Assembly: GCA_022606425.2 (NCBI GenBank)
Contig: JAHDVF020000017.1
Coordinates: 1-64,000 of the forward strand
Source of the DNA: Lepidostoma basale
Lineage: Eukaryota > Arthropoda > Insecta > Trichoptera > Lepidostomatidae
Direction of reading: 5' to 3'
DNA: 64,000 nucleotides
Under the pieces are notes generated by a model. It was given only the letters and a program-made list of their open reading frames with translations. It ran no database searches and was not told the DNA's origin. Both the position numbers and the translations under genes were made by a program. This document shows, piece by piece, positions 32,559-42,960 of this stretch. The number at the start of each line of letters is the position of its first letter. The stretch's first letter is position 1.

Positions 32559-33894
32559 AGAGAACTTCCCCTCGTGTGTTCAAATGTTGTGTTGTGACTT
32601 TTCATAATGATTTCTACCTATTTTAATGAAGTAAAAACAAAATGAAAGATTCGCTAGAAGGCTAATTAATAAAATGAATGTATTAATAGTGATGTTCATT
32701 CTGCAATTGTCTTTCTTAGAACACCCGCTGTCCGAAATCACGACAGGCAGTAGATCTTTATTAGAACTCAGATTAGTCCTCGCTATCATCATCATCAGTG
32801 AGATCTTAAGGATTACTTTTTAATAAAAGTCAACAGAAAGTTTTACCGCTCGGCCACAGAGCTACTCACTTTGATAGGGTTTACTGCAGAAAATAAATCT
32901 TTATAATAAAACTAAACAAAATGCAGTATTACGTACATAGGCACTTGTGAGGTGCATTATTACATTTGGTGACGGTCTGCCTAAACAGGATCCACTCTCA
33001 TTTGCATCTAATGTCCTTGCAAGTCGAAATGGGTTCTAATAATGATTGCATACTCGGCTCTTGATGCTCCGTGCAAGGTAAGCGGAGTTCACATACTTGT
33101 GCATGTAGGAGGAGGTGAGATCTAGAGTAGATATGCGGTGGTGTGGGCAGCAGCCTACTGCAGATTGATTGGAGGCGTTTTGTTGCAGCACACAAAGTGT
33201 AAACTATTCAATAATTGCATTTTATTGTTCAATAATCTTAAACATAAACATGAATGAGCATAAAAAGGTTGGATGAGGGAAGCTCCGTAATTAAAGGAGG
33301 ATTTCATTTAATTAATCATTCAATTAAAGGATCTGTGAATACAGGGGAATCTTAAAAGGTATGTGGGGATAGCACAGTGATGTGGTTATAGATATAATAT
33401 ATTGAATCCTAGTAATCCCCTGTGATAACGCAGGTCATTCAATGGCTCTTGATAGCCTGCAGTCCTTGGTGTGGAGGATATTGCTCTTCTCGTTACAGAT
33501 TAGGGCAGGGATGGCGGACGACGGACTTACTTGAATTTTTAGAATTTTACATGTTTATCAATATACACATACACTTATATATGTGTATAAAAATACACAC
33601 ATTCACATACCCATGTGTGTATGTTACATTCAAGATTAGAAAAAAGAAACAAAGTGATGGTAATTTATAAATCCAACATGTGACCGGATGGTATATATGT
33701 GGGGCGAGCGAATAGGAGACGAATACTAATATAAAAGAAGTTTAAAATCAAAAAGAGCAAGGAGTTGCTTTTTAAAAATTGGAAGACTTACAAAACATGT
33801 CTAACGATTGTCCGTATACTCGTACATTGCCAAGGCTGTGCATTTAAGGTATTGTGGACTGCATTCGGTGATTCGCCTGAATGTTGTCTACTAT
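32559..33894. other. RAD1 3' flank, no gene recognised
   Basis: After the RAD1 3' UTR the sequence is AT-rich with short chance frames and a CACATACA-type simple repeat near 33560-33620. Nothing else is identifiable. Confidence 0.4.
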
Positions 33895-34065
33895 CGACGA
33901 CTAAATGTTGACGGACTTGGTGTGCATCTATTTGTCTCAAACTTTAGTAAAAGTGGCGTCACTATCTGTCTCGCTCACATTTCGAAAAATGACTTTTAAT
34001 CTCAGAAAAAATTGTTTGAAACTGGATTTTATTACAAAAAAATTGTCCACACCTAATTTAAGAAA
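33895..34065. repeat. Foldback MITE family, partial copy 2
   Basis: CTTTAGTAAAAGTGGCGTCA and CTCGCTCACATTTCGAAAAAT match the element at 19996-20330, and the end GTCCACACCTAATTTA matches its other arm. Confidence 0.7.
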
Positions 34066-34489
34066 TAATCAAGCAAGTCAGAATCCTCATTAAATGCGCC
34101 AACTTTTAAAGTTACCTACTGCTAAAAGAGCGTGGTACATTTTATTTTCAGTACAGTCAGTTAAAATTAGGTGTAGTTTTAATTTTGAATACTTGGTTGG
34201 GCAAAAAGTAACATTTTCTTCCAAGCTGGAGCAGTAAGCTATACATTTTAGGCAACAATTTATAAAAGCATTATTCAGGATAACATAATAAAAATAAAAT
34301 TTATAAAAAGTAAAGATTTATAGAAACGAGAGTTAGACCATCACAGGGTATTGATTTTATCGATTTTTTTTAAATGCCTATAATTTCAAAAATACAAAAC
34401 TTAGATTTTTTTACATTTTTCTCATAACCAGCATGACTTGCCCTATCATCTATTTCCGGGTTGAGCTAAAAAAGGGTCGCCAACGATTT

Positions 34490-34920
34490 CCTTCGAAGTC
34501 GGCTCACTTTTTCAGCTAGCTCGGATCCCTGAGATGATTCATTTCACCCACCCCTATGCCCAACCCCAGCCAGCGCTTTTTATTTATTTATATAAATTTG
34601 ACCCACTTGCGAAAAAGGTTCGCCATCCCTGGTTTGGGGTATACGAGCGATGAGCGATCCGCTCACGAGTTAACTCAAAGAGCTGGTTCACTTTGGTGAG
34701 CGAGTGAGCGATGACTCCCAAAAAAGAGCGGCAGCTCAATGATTCGCGGGTCAAATCGGGAGTCGTGAATCGCGAAACAATCGACTCTTTCGTGAATCAG
34801 CTCAGGAGTTTATTCAGTGATTCAGTTGATTCAGTGATTTAGCTCAGGAATCCATTCGATTCGCGGATCTACGATGGCACTGCGCAATGGTGAGTAAGCG
34901 AGAGAATTATGTCAGGAAAG
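34490..34920. repeat. Degenerate hAT-type MITE copies
   Basis: The stretches TGAGATGATTCATTT and GAGCGATCCGCTCACGAG, together with repeated GAGTCG/CGACTC motifs, resemble the better-defined element at 40428-41185. GGTTCGCCATCCCTG at about 34618-34632 looks like a separate hAT terminus. Boundaries are uncertain. Confidence 0.5.
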
Positions 34921-34924
34921 AAAA

Positions 34925-34985
34925 GTGTGGAAGTCCATTTTTTCTGCCTACCCCTTCGGGAGACGGCGTGATTGTTAGTTAGTTA
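34925..34985 (+). mobile_element. LINE family A 3' tail only
   Basis: The last about 60 bases of the family (CTGCCTACCCCTTCGGGAGA, then GTTAGTTAGTTA) are present without the body. Confidence 0.6.
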
Positions 34986-35049
34986 AATCAAGGAATATAA
35001 TTTACGAATATAATCAATGAATATAATTTACTGCAAATAGAAATATATC

Positions 35050-35580
35050 CACAGAAGCAAAGATGGCAGTACACAATGGGGTTCTAGTGCCAACCCTCAT
35101 GTATGGAAGTGAAGCTTGGAGCTGGCAAAAGAAGGATGAAAGCAGGATAAACGCCGTTGAAATGAGATCACTAAGAAGAATGTGCGGGAAAACGTTATAT
35201 GATAGAACACCGAACGATGAAATAAGAAAGAAATGTAAGGCAGATGACTGCATCATGAATAAAATTAAAAAAGGATCCCTGAGATGGTTTGGACATATGA
35301 AACGAATGGATGAAAGTAGAATGGTTAAAAAGTTGTACACAAGCAGCGTGAGTAGGAAAAGAAGCCGAGGACGACCGAGGAAAACATGGCATGACCAAAT
35401 TAATCAATTAGTAAAAGGCGGCCACATTTGAAGTCGGAATAATCGATGTGCGTGCATGGTACGATGTATGAATGTAGAGGAAGTCCGAGAGGTATGCCAG
35501 GACAGGCCATTGTGGCGATTCATCCTCTCTGCCTACCCCTCCGGAGAAATGGCGTGATGGTTAGTTAGTTAGTTAGTTAA
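35050..35580 (+). mobile_element. LINE family A, 3' end with TTAG-repeat tail
   Basis: The frame 35063-35431 encodes a LINE ORF2 C-terminus (TLMYGSEAWSWQKKDESR, GSLRWFGHMKRMDESR, KRSRGRPRKTWHDQ). Further pieces such as MNVEEVREVCQDRPLW follow, then a (TTAG)n tail at 35560-35580. At least five other partial copies occur in the window (11225, 46844, 47680, 60045, 62390), several sharing the GTTAGTTAGTTAG tail. Confidence 0.8.
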
Positions 35581-35874
35581 TTATTTTATCTAAATATAAT
35601 GTAAGTTTATTAAATATCTCTCTATTTTGTAATATTATTTTTGTACGAATAAATGTTACAAGAATTAACTTAACCAAAATTTGAAGTGCTTCATATAAAA
35701 AAAAACACACATGTTTACCCCGACCGCTTAAGACAAGCCAAAATTCGTTTTTTAGCATTGAAATTGATTCATAGATGGCAGTAGCGCCCTCGCAAGTAGC
35801 AAGCCCCATACGAAATTTAAAAAAATTGTACATATGGGTTTGCTCATTTGAAAAATTCAAACCACTCACCGAAA

Positions 35875-36045
35875 GTCGCTGACGAGCTAAAAAAAGGTCA
35901 GGAACGGATTCTACTAGCCGGAAGTTTTAATGGAACAACGACTCAATATGATGAGTCGTGAGTTATTAAAAAGAGTCGGCTCATTTTACCGAGCGATCCG
36001 TTCAACTCAGATCCCCGAGATGATTCATTTTGCCCACCCCTAGTT
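35875..36045. repeat. Degenerate hAT-type MITE copy
   Basis: AAAGAGTCGGCTCATTTTAC, GAGCGATCCGTTCA and CCGAGATGATTCATTTTG match the right part of the element at 40428-41185. Confidence 0.6.
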
Positions 36046-36079
36046 GGGGCAGGCAACAAAGCAAACGGTTCACTTAGTG

Positions 36080-37163
36080 CAGGGGTCGGCAAACTTATTA
36101 GCCAAAGAACCAAATCTGTTTATTGATAAAGCAAACCTCTATTGTAATTATAGCACTTCATTTGATTACGGGTGCACTGAATAGAACATGATGTCATTCT
36201 TAATAAAGATTTTATTCATAGGCACATGAATTTGAAAATGGAATAACGCGCAGATTGTTACAAAATAATAATATTTTTTCCCAATTTATTAATTTGGAAA
36301 ATTTAAGTTTACATGATTTCGAACAAATTTTTGCCCAAATAGCACCTCTCACACTCTAAACACTGAATTAGCCCTTATCTGACGTTTTCGTGCATTCTTT
36401 GAAACATTGCCACAGGAATTTCAGCGATTTGGGCTTAAAATTTATTTTTGTAGGCTTGCAGGATCCTGGGACGATCATTTATAATCCAAGGAATTTAGGT
36501 ATCATCACAGGAAAAACCACAAGGGGCCAAATAGGAGAGCGCGCAGGTCGGTTCAAATCGCCTCTTAGGGAGGTGAGCCTGTCTAACTAATTCAGGTAAG
36601 AACAAATCTTGGATCATGGTTAGGTAACATGCAAAAACGACTACAGCCGCTTGATCATTTTCTTTTAAAAATTAAGGGCCGATGAAATTGAACACTATAC
36701 TGTCAGCCTGTCGGAGTGCAGGGGTCTCTGGTGGAGCAAGTTGTAATTCTTATCACTCATATTGGCGTATATTCTGCTTATTGACACATCCATTGAGGTG
36801 AAAATGTGCCTCGTCAGAGAAAAAAACGATACCGTCTGTGGCAACGTATTTTCAGTAGCGAGTGTCTGGCTTCAAAATCACGTGGCTTCATTAGGACCTG
36901 TATGAGAAATAAAATCTTACAAGGAGCGAAACATGCGCTGTATCATTTATGTCACAAGACTTATCAACTGCTATTGATAAAGCCGAAATCAATCTCCGAT
37001 CTTCGATTTGCTTGGTGGGTATATTTGAAGACGTTTTAATTGTTCTATGTTTCATTGTTATGGCGGACCATAGTAACTCTTTCCGTGGACATTTGTGCCA
37101 AAGTGACACGAAAGGGGCCAAAGAGCCGCATGCGGCTCCGGAGCCGCACTTTGCCGACCTCTG
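36080..37163 (-). mobile_element. hAT element, decayed, with 8-bp target duplication
   Basis: The element begins CAGGGGTCGGCAAAC and ends GCACTTTGCCGACCTCTG, typical hAT termini. The 8-bp duplication ACTTAGTG lies at 36072-36079 and 37164-37171. A minus-strand fragment near 36910-37100 reads LISALSIAVDKSCDINDTA, like the catalytic region of hAT transposases; the rest is lost. Confidence 0.88.
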
Positions 37164-37463
37164 ACTTAGTGCAACAAAGTAAACGGTTCACTTAATGCAC
37201 TTCCCAGCGCTTATCTATGGTTTGATAAGCAGGTTGTCGGCTGGTCCGGAGAGGCTCCGAGAAATCAATCTATAAACGGAGTGGTGGTATTGAATGTTTT
37301 CTATTATTGTTATTTTTATTATTGTGGTCAAATGTTTTTGATGATAATTTTGTTTTCTGATTTTAAAGAAATTTCGTTAACCAACAAAAACTTTTATCTT
37401 ATTAAATTTTTAGTGCGAAGATCGGAAGTAGCGATAAAGAACATTGACCTGTTTGATAAATAG

Positions 37464-37471
37464 TATAAATA
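37464..37471 (+). promoter_or_regulatory. TATA box of the SDR gene
   Basis: TATAAATA lies 81 bases upstream of the ATG at 37552. A start site about 30 bases downstream, near 37495, would give a short leader of about 55 bases. Confidence 0.6.
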
Positions 37472-37551
37472 CTGCCACATGGACCTATTCACTTGCGCGT
37501 AACTTGTAGCAGTTGTGGTAGTCTGTAAACCCTACATTTGTAACAACAGCC

Positions 37552-38376
37552 ATGACTAAAGTGGCCGTGGTCACGGGAGGAAACAAGGGAATCGGTTTTG
37601 CCATTGTCAAAGGCTTGTGCGAGCGCTACGACGGGGACGTCTACCTGACCTCTCGGGATGTCACCAGAGGCCAGAGGGCCGTGGAGATACTCAAGCAGTC
37701 GGGGTTCAATCCTCTCTATCATCAACTAGATGTGACAGATACCCAAAGTATCCAACGCTTTAGAGACTACATAAAAGGAAAGTACAGTGGCATTGACATT
37801 TTGGTAAACAATGCCGCCATCGCTTTTAAAAGGGACGCAACCGAAAGTTTTGCAATTCAAGCAGAACAAACCATATTTGTGAACTATACCTCTTTGGCAT
37901 CCACCTGTAAGCTTTTGTTCCCAATCCTCAGCACTAATGCGAGAGTGATCAACTTGTCGAGTTCGGCCGGCCAGCTGTCACTCATACGCGACGGAGAACT
38001 GCGTGCGAGGTTCGCAAGCCAATCCCTCACAGAGGAGCAACTGAATGACCTGGTGAAGGAGTTTCTGGAGGCAGCCAAGGACGGGAGTAACGTGCTCAAA
38101 GGCTGGGGAAGCCGGGCGTACGCTGTGTCCAAAGTTGCCGTTAGCGCTCTCACATTTATCCAGAGTAGGGAGTACGGGCCGAGAGGAATCTCGGTGAACT
38201 GCACTCACCCCGGACACGTGGACACGGACATGACCAGCCACAGGGGTCCTCTCACCATTGAGCAGGGGGCTGTGTCCACCCTGTATTTAGCCTTGGATGC
38301 TCCAGAAAGCATGAAGGGAGTCTTCGTGTGGCACGACAAAACTATAGTTGACTGGTACGGAAGTACAAGGGAGTAA
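37552..38376 (+). CDS. Carbonyl reductase-like short-chain dehydrogenase, intronless
   Basis: A single exon of 274 codons encodes a cytosolic NADPH-dependent SDR of the carbonyl reductase (CBR1) type, close to the human length of 277. The cofactor motif TGGNKGIG is at 8-15, followed by an Arg after LTS typical of NADPH preference, NNAA in the fourth strand, the catalytic serine region NLSSSAG, and Y190-x3-K194 in RAYAVSK. GISVNCTHPGHVDTDM matches the family's substrate-side loop. Substrates cannot be told from sequence; quinones and reactive carbonyls are usual. Absence of introns next to intron-rich neighbours could mean retroposition, but the gene has its own TATA box and an intact frame. 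Confidence 0.93.
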   Translation: MTKVAVVTGGNKGIGFAIVKGLCERYDGDVYLTSRDVTRGQRAVEILKQSGFNPLYHQLDVTDTQSIQRFRDYIKGKYSGIDILVNNAAIAFKRDATESFAIQAEQTIFVNYTSLASTCKLLFPILSTNARVINLSSSAGQLSLIRDGELRARFASQSLTEEQLNDLVKEFLEAAKDGSNVLKGWGSRAYAVSKVAVSALTFIQSREYGPRGISVNCTHPGHVDTDMTSHRGPLTIEQGAVSTLYLALDAPESMKGVFVWHDKTIVDWYGSTRE

Positions 38377-39029
38377 CTAGATAGTTTGTTATTAATCCTT
38401 GTAACCAATAATATATATTCCCAACTAACTGACATTCTTCTTTCGCCTTTTCGTGTCATGCGCGTACGTCCATTACTCTGACTCCTCAACGCTGACATAA
38501 AATTAAAATGCAAGCAAAAGGTGACTGACGTAATCAGTGACATATTCTTCCACTAAAAATCATCTTTCACCTGGTGATATTAAATAACTGTAGGAACTAT
38601 CATCCAAACCAAGGCATGAAATTAATATTTCAGTTTCTTGTACACCCTCGTCTTAATTGACAATTTCTGATGGAAGCTGAAATAACTTCTCTTTGTTTTA
38701 TTGCCAAATGTTGTTTTTAATCCGATTGCTCTTGGTAAATTGGTTGGCAATTGAACAACAAGATACAAACTAGAATGCATTATAGTTCTCAAATTAGAGT
38801 GCTACGTAATGCAATAATACATATTTCTACGTAAAATGCCTTAAAATTTTAATTGATTAGTGTCCAGCTTACTGGGGGGCTAGTTTCTCATTAAACCTTA
38901 CTTTAGTGAAACTGCGTAAATTTTATGATTATAAAGAAAATAAAACGCTTTGTCATTTAATAAATCTATTTATATTCTAGAGTAGGCCTATAAACTATAA
39001 ATATTTGCCTGAAGTTAAGGCTAGATTAA
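38377..39029. other. Spacer between convergent SDR and MRPL44 genes
   Basis: This AT-rich sequence holds both 3' UTRs. No additional frame or recognised repeat was seen. Confidence 0.5.
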
Positions 39030-40394
39030 CTATATAGATGAATTATGCAACAGCTTGGCCTTAGATCTTTCCTCGGGAATTCTGTTAATTCTAAAGCTTG
39101 CGGGTGACATGTTGTCCTCCGTGTGGAACAGAACCTTCAAACCCTCCCTGGCTGCCATATCTTTTGCTACTGTTAAGTTCTCACCAAAACCTAAAAATAA
39201 TTGAGTTTTATTAGCAACAAAAATGTGAAATGGCAAGACCTCTACAAGTAGAAAACTACTCCATCAAACACCGCTCACCTTGGCAAAACATCTCCTTGTC
39301 GACGTAAATTCCAACTCTGAAACAGGCGAGGATGGTGTTCTTGGCACTCTCCTCTATCAGACGGAACTCCGGGTGTCCGGCGCCCGACTCCTTGAGCAGG
39401 CGAGTGAGCATCTCCAATGGGTGCTCTATAGTCCACAGGTCGTTGATATCGCAGTCGTTGAGGCAGGTGAGAATGAAGTCTCGTACGAAGTGTGCCGCTT
39501 GATCCGACCCTGATGACCGCGCCAGTGCCGCCACAATGGCTTCTAATGTTTTTGCCAAAACAACATCGGTAATAGGATTTTCCTGTAAGAAAATAATCCA
39601 AATTATATGTACGAATGGTGAAAGATGGAAGAGAAAACAATGCACCCACCTGGCACTGAATGAGATCTTTGCAGCCGAGGTGCGCTGCTACGGTGGCCAG
39701 GACCTCCGTCTTCATGAGGTGATCGCGGAGGCACAGGATCCCAGGAGCCGGGAAACGCGGTAGGGCGGCCTGCAGGCAGTTGCCCAGGTAATCCAGCAAG
39801 AAGGCTTCCCCTGCAACAACAGATCTCCGAGTTCGTCTGCCTACTTTCAGATAAGAATATAAAGTACTATGAAACGGGAGTTTTACATACCTTCTTGGAT
39901 CAAATCTCTATTGTCTGGGAGCTTAATGTCTGGATTTTCGATACCTAGTGCTCTTTGTTTTAATTCTTCTTGAATAATGTAAGATCTGTGGATGAAGGCG
40001 GTCTTCAATAGTTGCGGGTCGAAATTTTCCTTCAAGCGCTTCCCAAAAGCGAACAATTCCGCTTCCTGATTCCATTCCAAGTAGGTGCAGCGAGGGTTTG
40101 GGAGCTTAGGAATAACTTGTTTGAAATCTGCTTTATCTTTCCTTTTCTTAAGCTCCCTCAGTGTGGGGGCCACCCACCGGTGAATTTGTCGCTCTAAAAT
40201 GTTCATCAATGGAATTGTTACGATTTACATATAGGTTATGTGGCCACCTTTCGGTTCAGTGTTTGGGAGATGTTACGGTTACGTTTCATTAAATGAAATA
40301 AAGTATATTTTATGTGCGTACCTTGGAATCTCAGAGCACATTTTATCTGACTATTTAAGCCAAATAAACGAGAGAACTTGGTAGGAAATGACAT
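39030..40394 (-). CDS. MRPL44: Mitochondrial ribosomal protein L44
   Basis: Five exons (complement of 40322-40394, 39891-40193, 39650-39810, 39279-39582 and 39030-39190) join to 333 codons; human MRPL44 has 332. The product is a large-subunit mitoribosomal protein with a degenerate RNase III fold and a C-terminal double-stranded RNA-binding domain. Exon 1 gives a short Arg/Lys-bearing, hydroxyl-rich leader (MSFPTKFSRLFGLN) suited to mitochondrial import. Family blocks include ENFDPQLLKTAFIHRSYI, QAAHFVRDFILTCLNDCD and FGENLTVAKDMAAREGLKVL. A MITE ends 33 bases upstream of the start codon, so it probably lies in the promoter or 5' UTR. Confidence 0.95.
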
Positions 40395-40427
40395 TTTATA
40401 AAAACCATAGACAGAACGACTTCTAAT

Positions 40428-41185
40428 TAGGGATGTGCGATCCGCTCACGAGTCGACTCAAAGAGTCGACTCACTTTGGTGAGCGGTTGAGCGATGATCC
40501 TTAAAAAAAGAGCGGCAGCTCAATGATCCGTTGGGTGAATCGTTCGACTCTTTTTAGTGAGCTGTTCAGGGATCTGAGTCGGTTTCGCTCAACAAAGTGA
40601 GCCGATTCATTTTCGGCAATCGAAATCAAAATTTTTGGCCGAGGAGCAAAAAAAAAAAAAAAAGGTCACCAATAATTTTTTCCGGCAATCGAAACTAAAA
40701 TTTTTGGCCGAGGAGCAAAAAAAAAAAAAAAGGTCACCAATAATTTTTTCCGGCAATCGAAACTCAATAATTTTTTCCGGCAATCGAAACTAAAATTTTT
40801 GGCCGAGGAGCAAAAAAAAAAAAAAAGGTCACCAATAATTTTTTCCGGCAATCGAAATTAAAATTTTTGGCCGAGGAGCAAAAAAAAAAAAAAGGTCACC
40901 AATAATTTTTTCCGGCAATCGAAACTAAAATTTTTGGCCGAGGAGCAAAAAAAAAAAAAAAAAAGGTCACCAATAATTTTTTCCGGCAATCGAAATCAAA
41001 ATTTTTGGTCGAGGAGCAAAAAAAAAAGATCACCAATTGTGAACCCTGGATCGTTAAAAAGAGTCGGCTCACTTTGCAAAACGACTCATCTCAGCGAGTC
41101 GTGAGTCGTGAAAAAGAGTCGACTCACTTTACTGAGCGATTCGTTCAGATCAGATCCCTGAGATGAGTCGTTTTGCGCATCCCTA
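40428..41185. mobile_element. hAT-type MITE with internal tandem array
   Basis: The termini TAGGGATGTGCGATCC and TTTTGCGCATCCCTA are inverted. An exact 8-bp duplication CTTCTAAT flanks it (40420-40427 and 41186-41193). Both flanks of the interior are rich in GAGTCGACTC-type palindromes. No coding capacity is present. It sits immediately upstream of MRPL44. Confidence 0.9.
40612..41035. repeat. Tandem array of about 67-70 bp units inside the MITE
   Basis: The unit CGGCAATCGAAA, then AAAATTTTTGGCCGAGGAGC, a run of 9-18 A and GGTCACCAATAATTTTTT recurs about six times, plus one short partial unit near 40755. Units differ mostly in the A-run length. Confidence 0.9.
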
Positions 41186-41854
41186 CTTCTAATGTTCTAA
41201 TCTCCACAAAACTGCGAATGTCCAATGCAATGCCGTCTTAGATTAATGTACTTACCTGGCCGTAAGCACCGTAAACAATATTTGCAATATGGATATTTTA
41301 TGGGGCCGTATGTTAGTATTGGAATCCGTACCGATCTCATTTTATTTCGGTTATAAATGTGAAATTAATGTTAAATACACCTGAGATTGTATTATTACTA
41401 CTTATATACGTGTTACAAACAATTTAACATAATACATTTGTGTTTTCAAAATGCTTGTATATCAATTTGGCTGCCTAACCTCTCATCACTGAAAATTCTA
41501 CATAACATTTTCAAAGATATGATGTATAATCTTCCTAATTCTAAAGTAATAATATTAATCAAATAACATTATTACAAATGATTGTGCTTATTAATTGTTT
41601 CGAAAAAGTCACGATTTTTTAAAACATTTTTTTTTTCATTTGACAGGTGTCAGTTCAGATCGGCCTGCATTTAGGTTCAATATTACGGCCTGGTAAGCAG
41701 AGAATTCGAAACGACTTTGCGATTGTCGTAACGCCGTCTCGTCTGATAGTATTTACCAGGTCGTAATTAACCGCCAGAAAACCGAAAAAATGCATTGCTG
41801 CTTTAGCGCCTCCGATGATCGTGGCACTGCGTATCTCCTAAAGGGAGGTGACTG

Positions 41855-42070
41855 ATTTCAGGTGCCTGGGATCAATTATTCGCAATGACGGGACAACAAA
41901 CGCTAACTTCACCAACAGAATAAATACTGGATGGATAAAGTGGCAAGTTATATGGAGTACTCTGTGACAAGCGAATGTCGATCCACGTAAAGGGAAAGGT
42001 ATAAACAAGGCGGCTGTACGACCAGCCATGACCTACGGTTCGGAGTATTGGCCACTCAAAAAACAACAAG
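41855..42070 (+). mobile_element. LINE ORF2 C-terminal fragment
   Basis: Plus-strand pieces include YLGSIIRNDGTTNANFTN, GWIKWQVIW and AAVRPAMTYGSEYWPLKK, typical of a LINE region after the reverse transcriptase. Stops interrupt the frame. Confidence 0.65.
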
Positions 42071-42119
42071 ACTTGCACGCTAATGTTGCAGACTGTCATG
42101 ATTTCTTCTTTTTCAAAAA

Positions 42120-42850
42120 TCCATTACCTTGGACTTATTCATATTCATCATCAGATCATTTTGCATGCATACTTCACCAGGACTTGTAGTTCATGCTCGT
42201 TGTCTGCAAGTAGGACAGCTTCATCCGCATACAAGAGACAGCTTACTGACACTCCGCTCATTTTGGCACCTACATCCAACCCTTTCAGCTCTTTCATACA
42301 TTTGTCCATATACAGATTAAATAACCACGGGGACATTACGCAACCCTGTTTGACACCTTTATTGATATCAAACCAGGCTGTAAGATCTCCATTTACTCTG
42401 ACACTGGCAGTGCTTTCCGTGTATAGCGACTTAATTGCCGTGATCAGTTTTGTACTTATTCCATATTCAGACAGTATTTCCCACAACTTTACTCTATTAA
42501 CGTAATCATATGCTTTTTGCAAATCGACCAACGCACAGAAAAGTTTGCAGTTTTTGGCCAGAAACTTCCGTCAATATACGAAGTCCAAAAATTTGATCCA
42601 TACATCCTCTGCCATTCATAAAGGCACCTTGCACATCCCAAACTTTGTGACTCGTCAATTTTCTTACTCTTTCTATTAAAATTCTGCCATAGACTTTACC
42701 AACGACACTCAAAATACTAATAGCTCTGTGGTTTCCACATTCTATACGCGATCCTTTTCCTTTGTACAGGGGCATAATAATTGCTCTCCTCCAGTCTAGC
42801 GGCGTATATCCCTCCTCCAAGCACTGGTTAAATAACTTACATAATGTCAC
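42120..42850 (-). mobile_element. LINE reverse transcriptase fragment
   Basis: Minus-strand pieces read PLDWRRAIIMPLYKGKGSR, NHRAISILSVVGKVYGRIL, DLQKAYDYVNRVKLWEIL and later GVKQGCVMSPWLFNLYMD and LLYADEAVLLAD. These are consecutive reverse transcriptase blocks; the catalytic box reads YADE instead of YADD. A frameshift lies near 42510-42530. Confidence 0.85.
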
Positions 42851-42960
42851 GTAAAATCTTCCCCATTTGTAAAGTAGGGAAGGGTAAAAGTGAAAATTTC
42901 TTTATTATTATATATTTAGTGTGCTTCCACTTGTATTTATCGTTTATCGACCGGTGCCAT

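Noticed and set aside
33505..34635. hAT element between CAGGGATGGCGGACG and GGTTCGCCATCCCTG
   Set aside because: The ends resemble each other but the flanking 8-bp sequences do not match, so the pair may be coincidental.
40612..41035. Regular repeats resembling a CRISPR array
   Set aside because: Units are contiguous without unique spacers, lie inside a hAT-type MITE and are in a eukaryotic genome.
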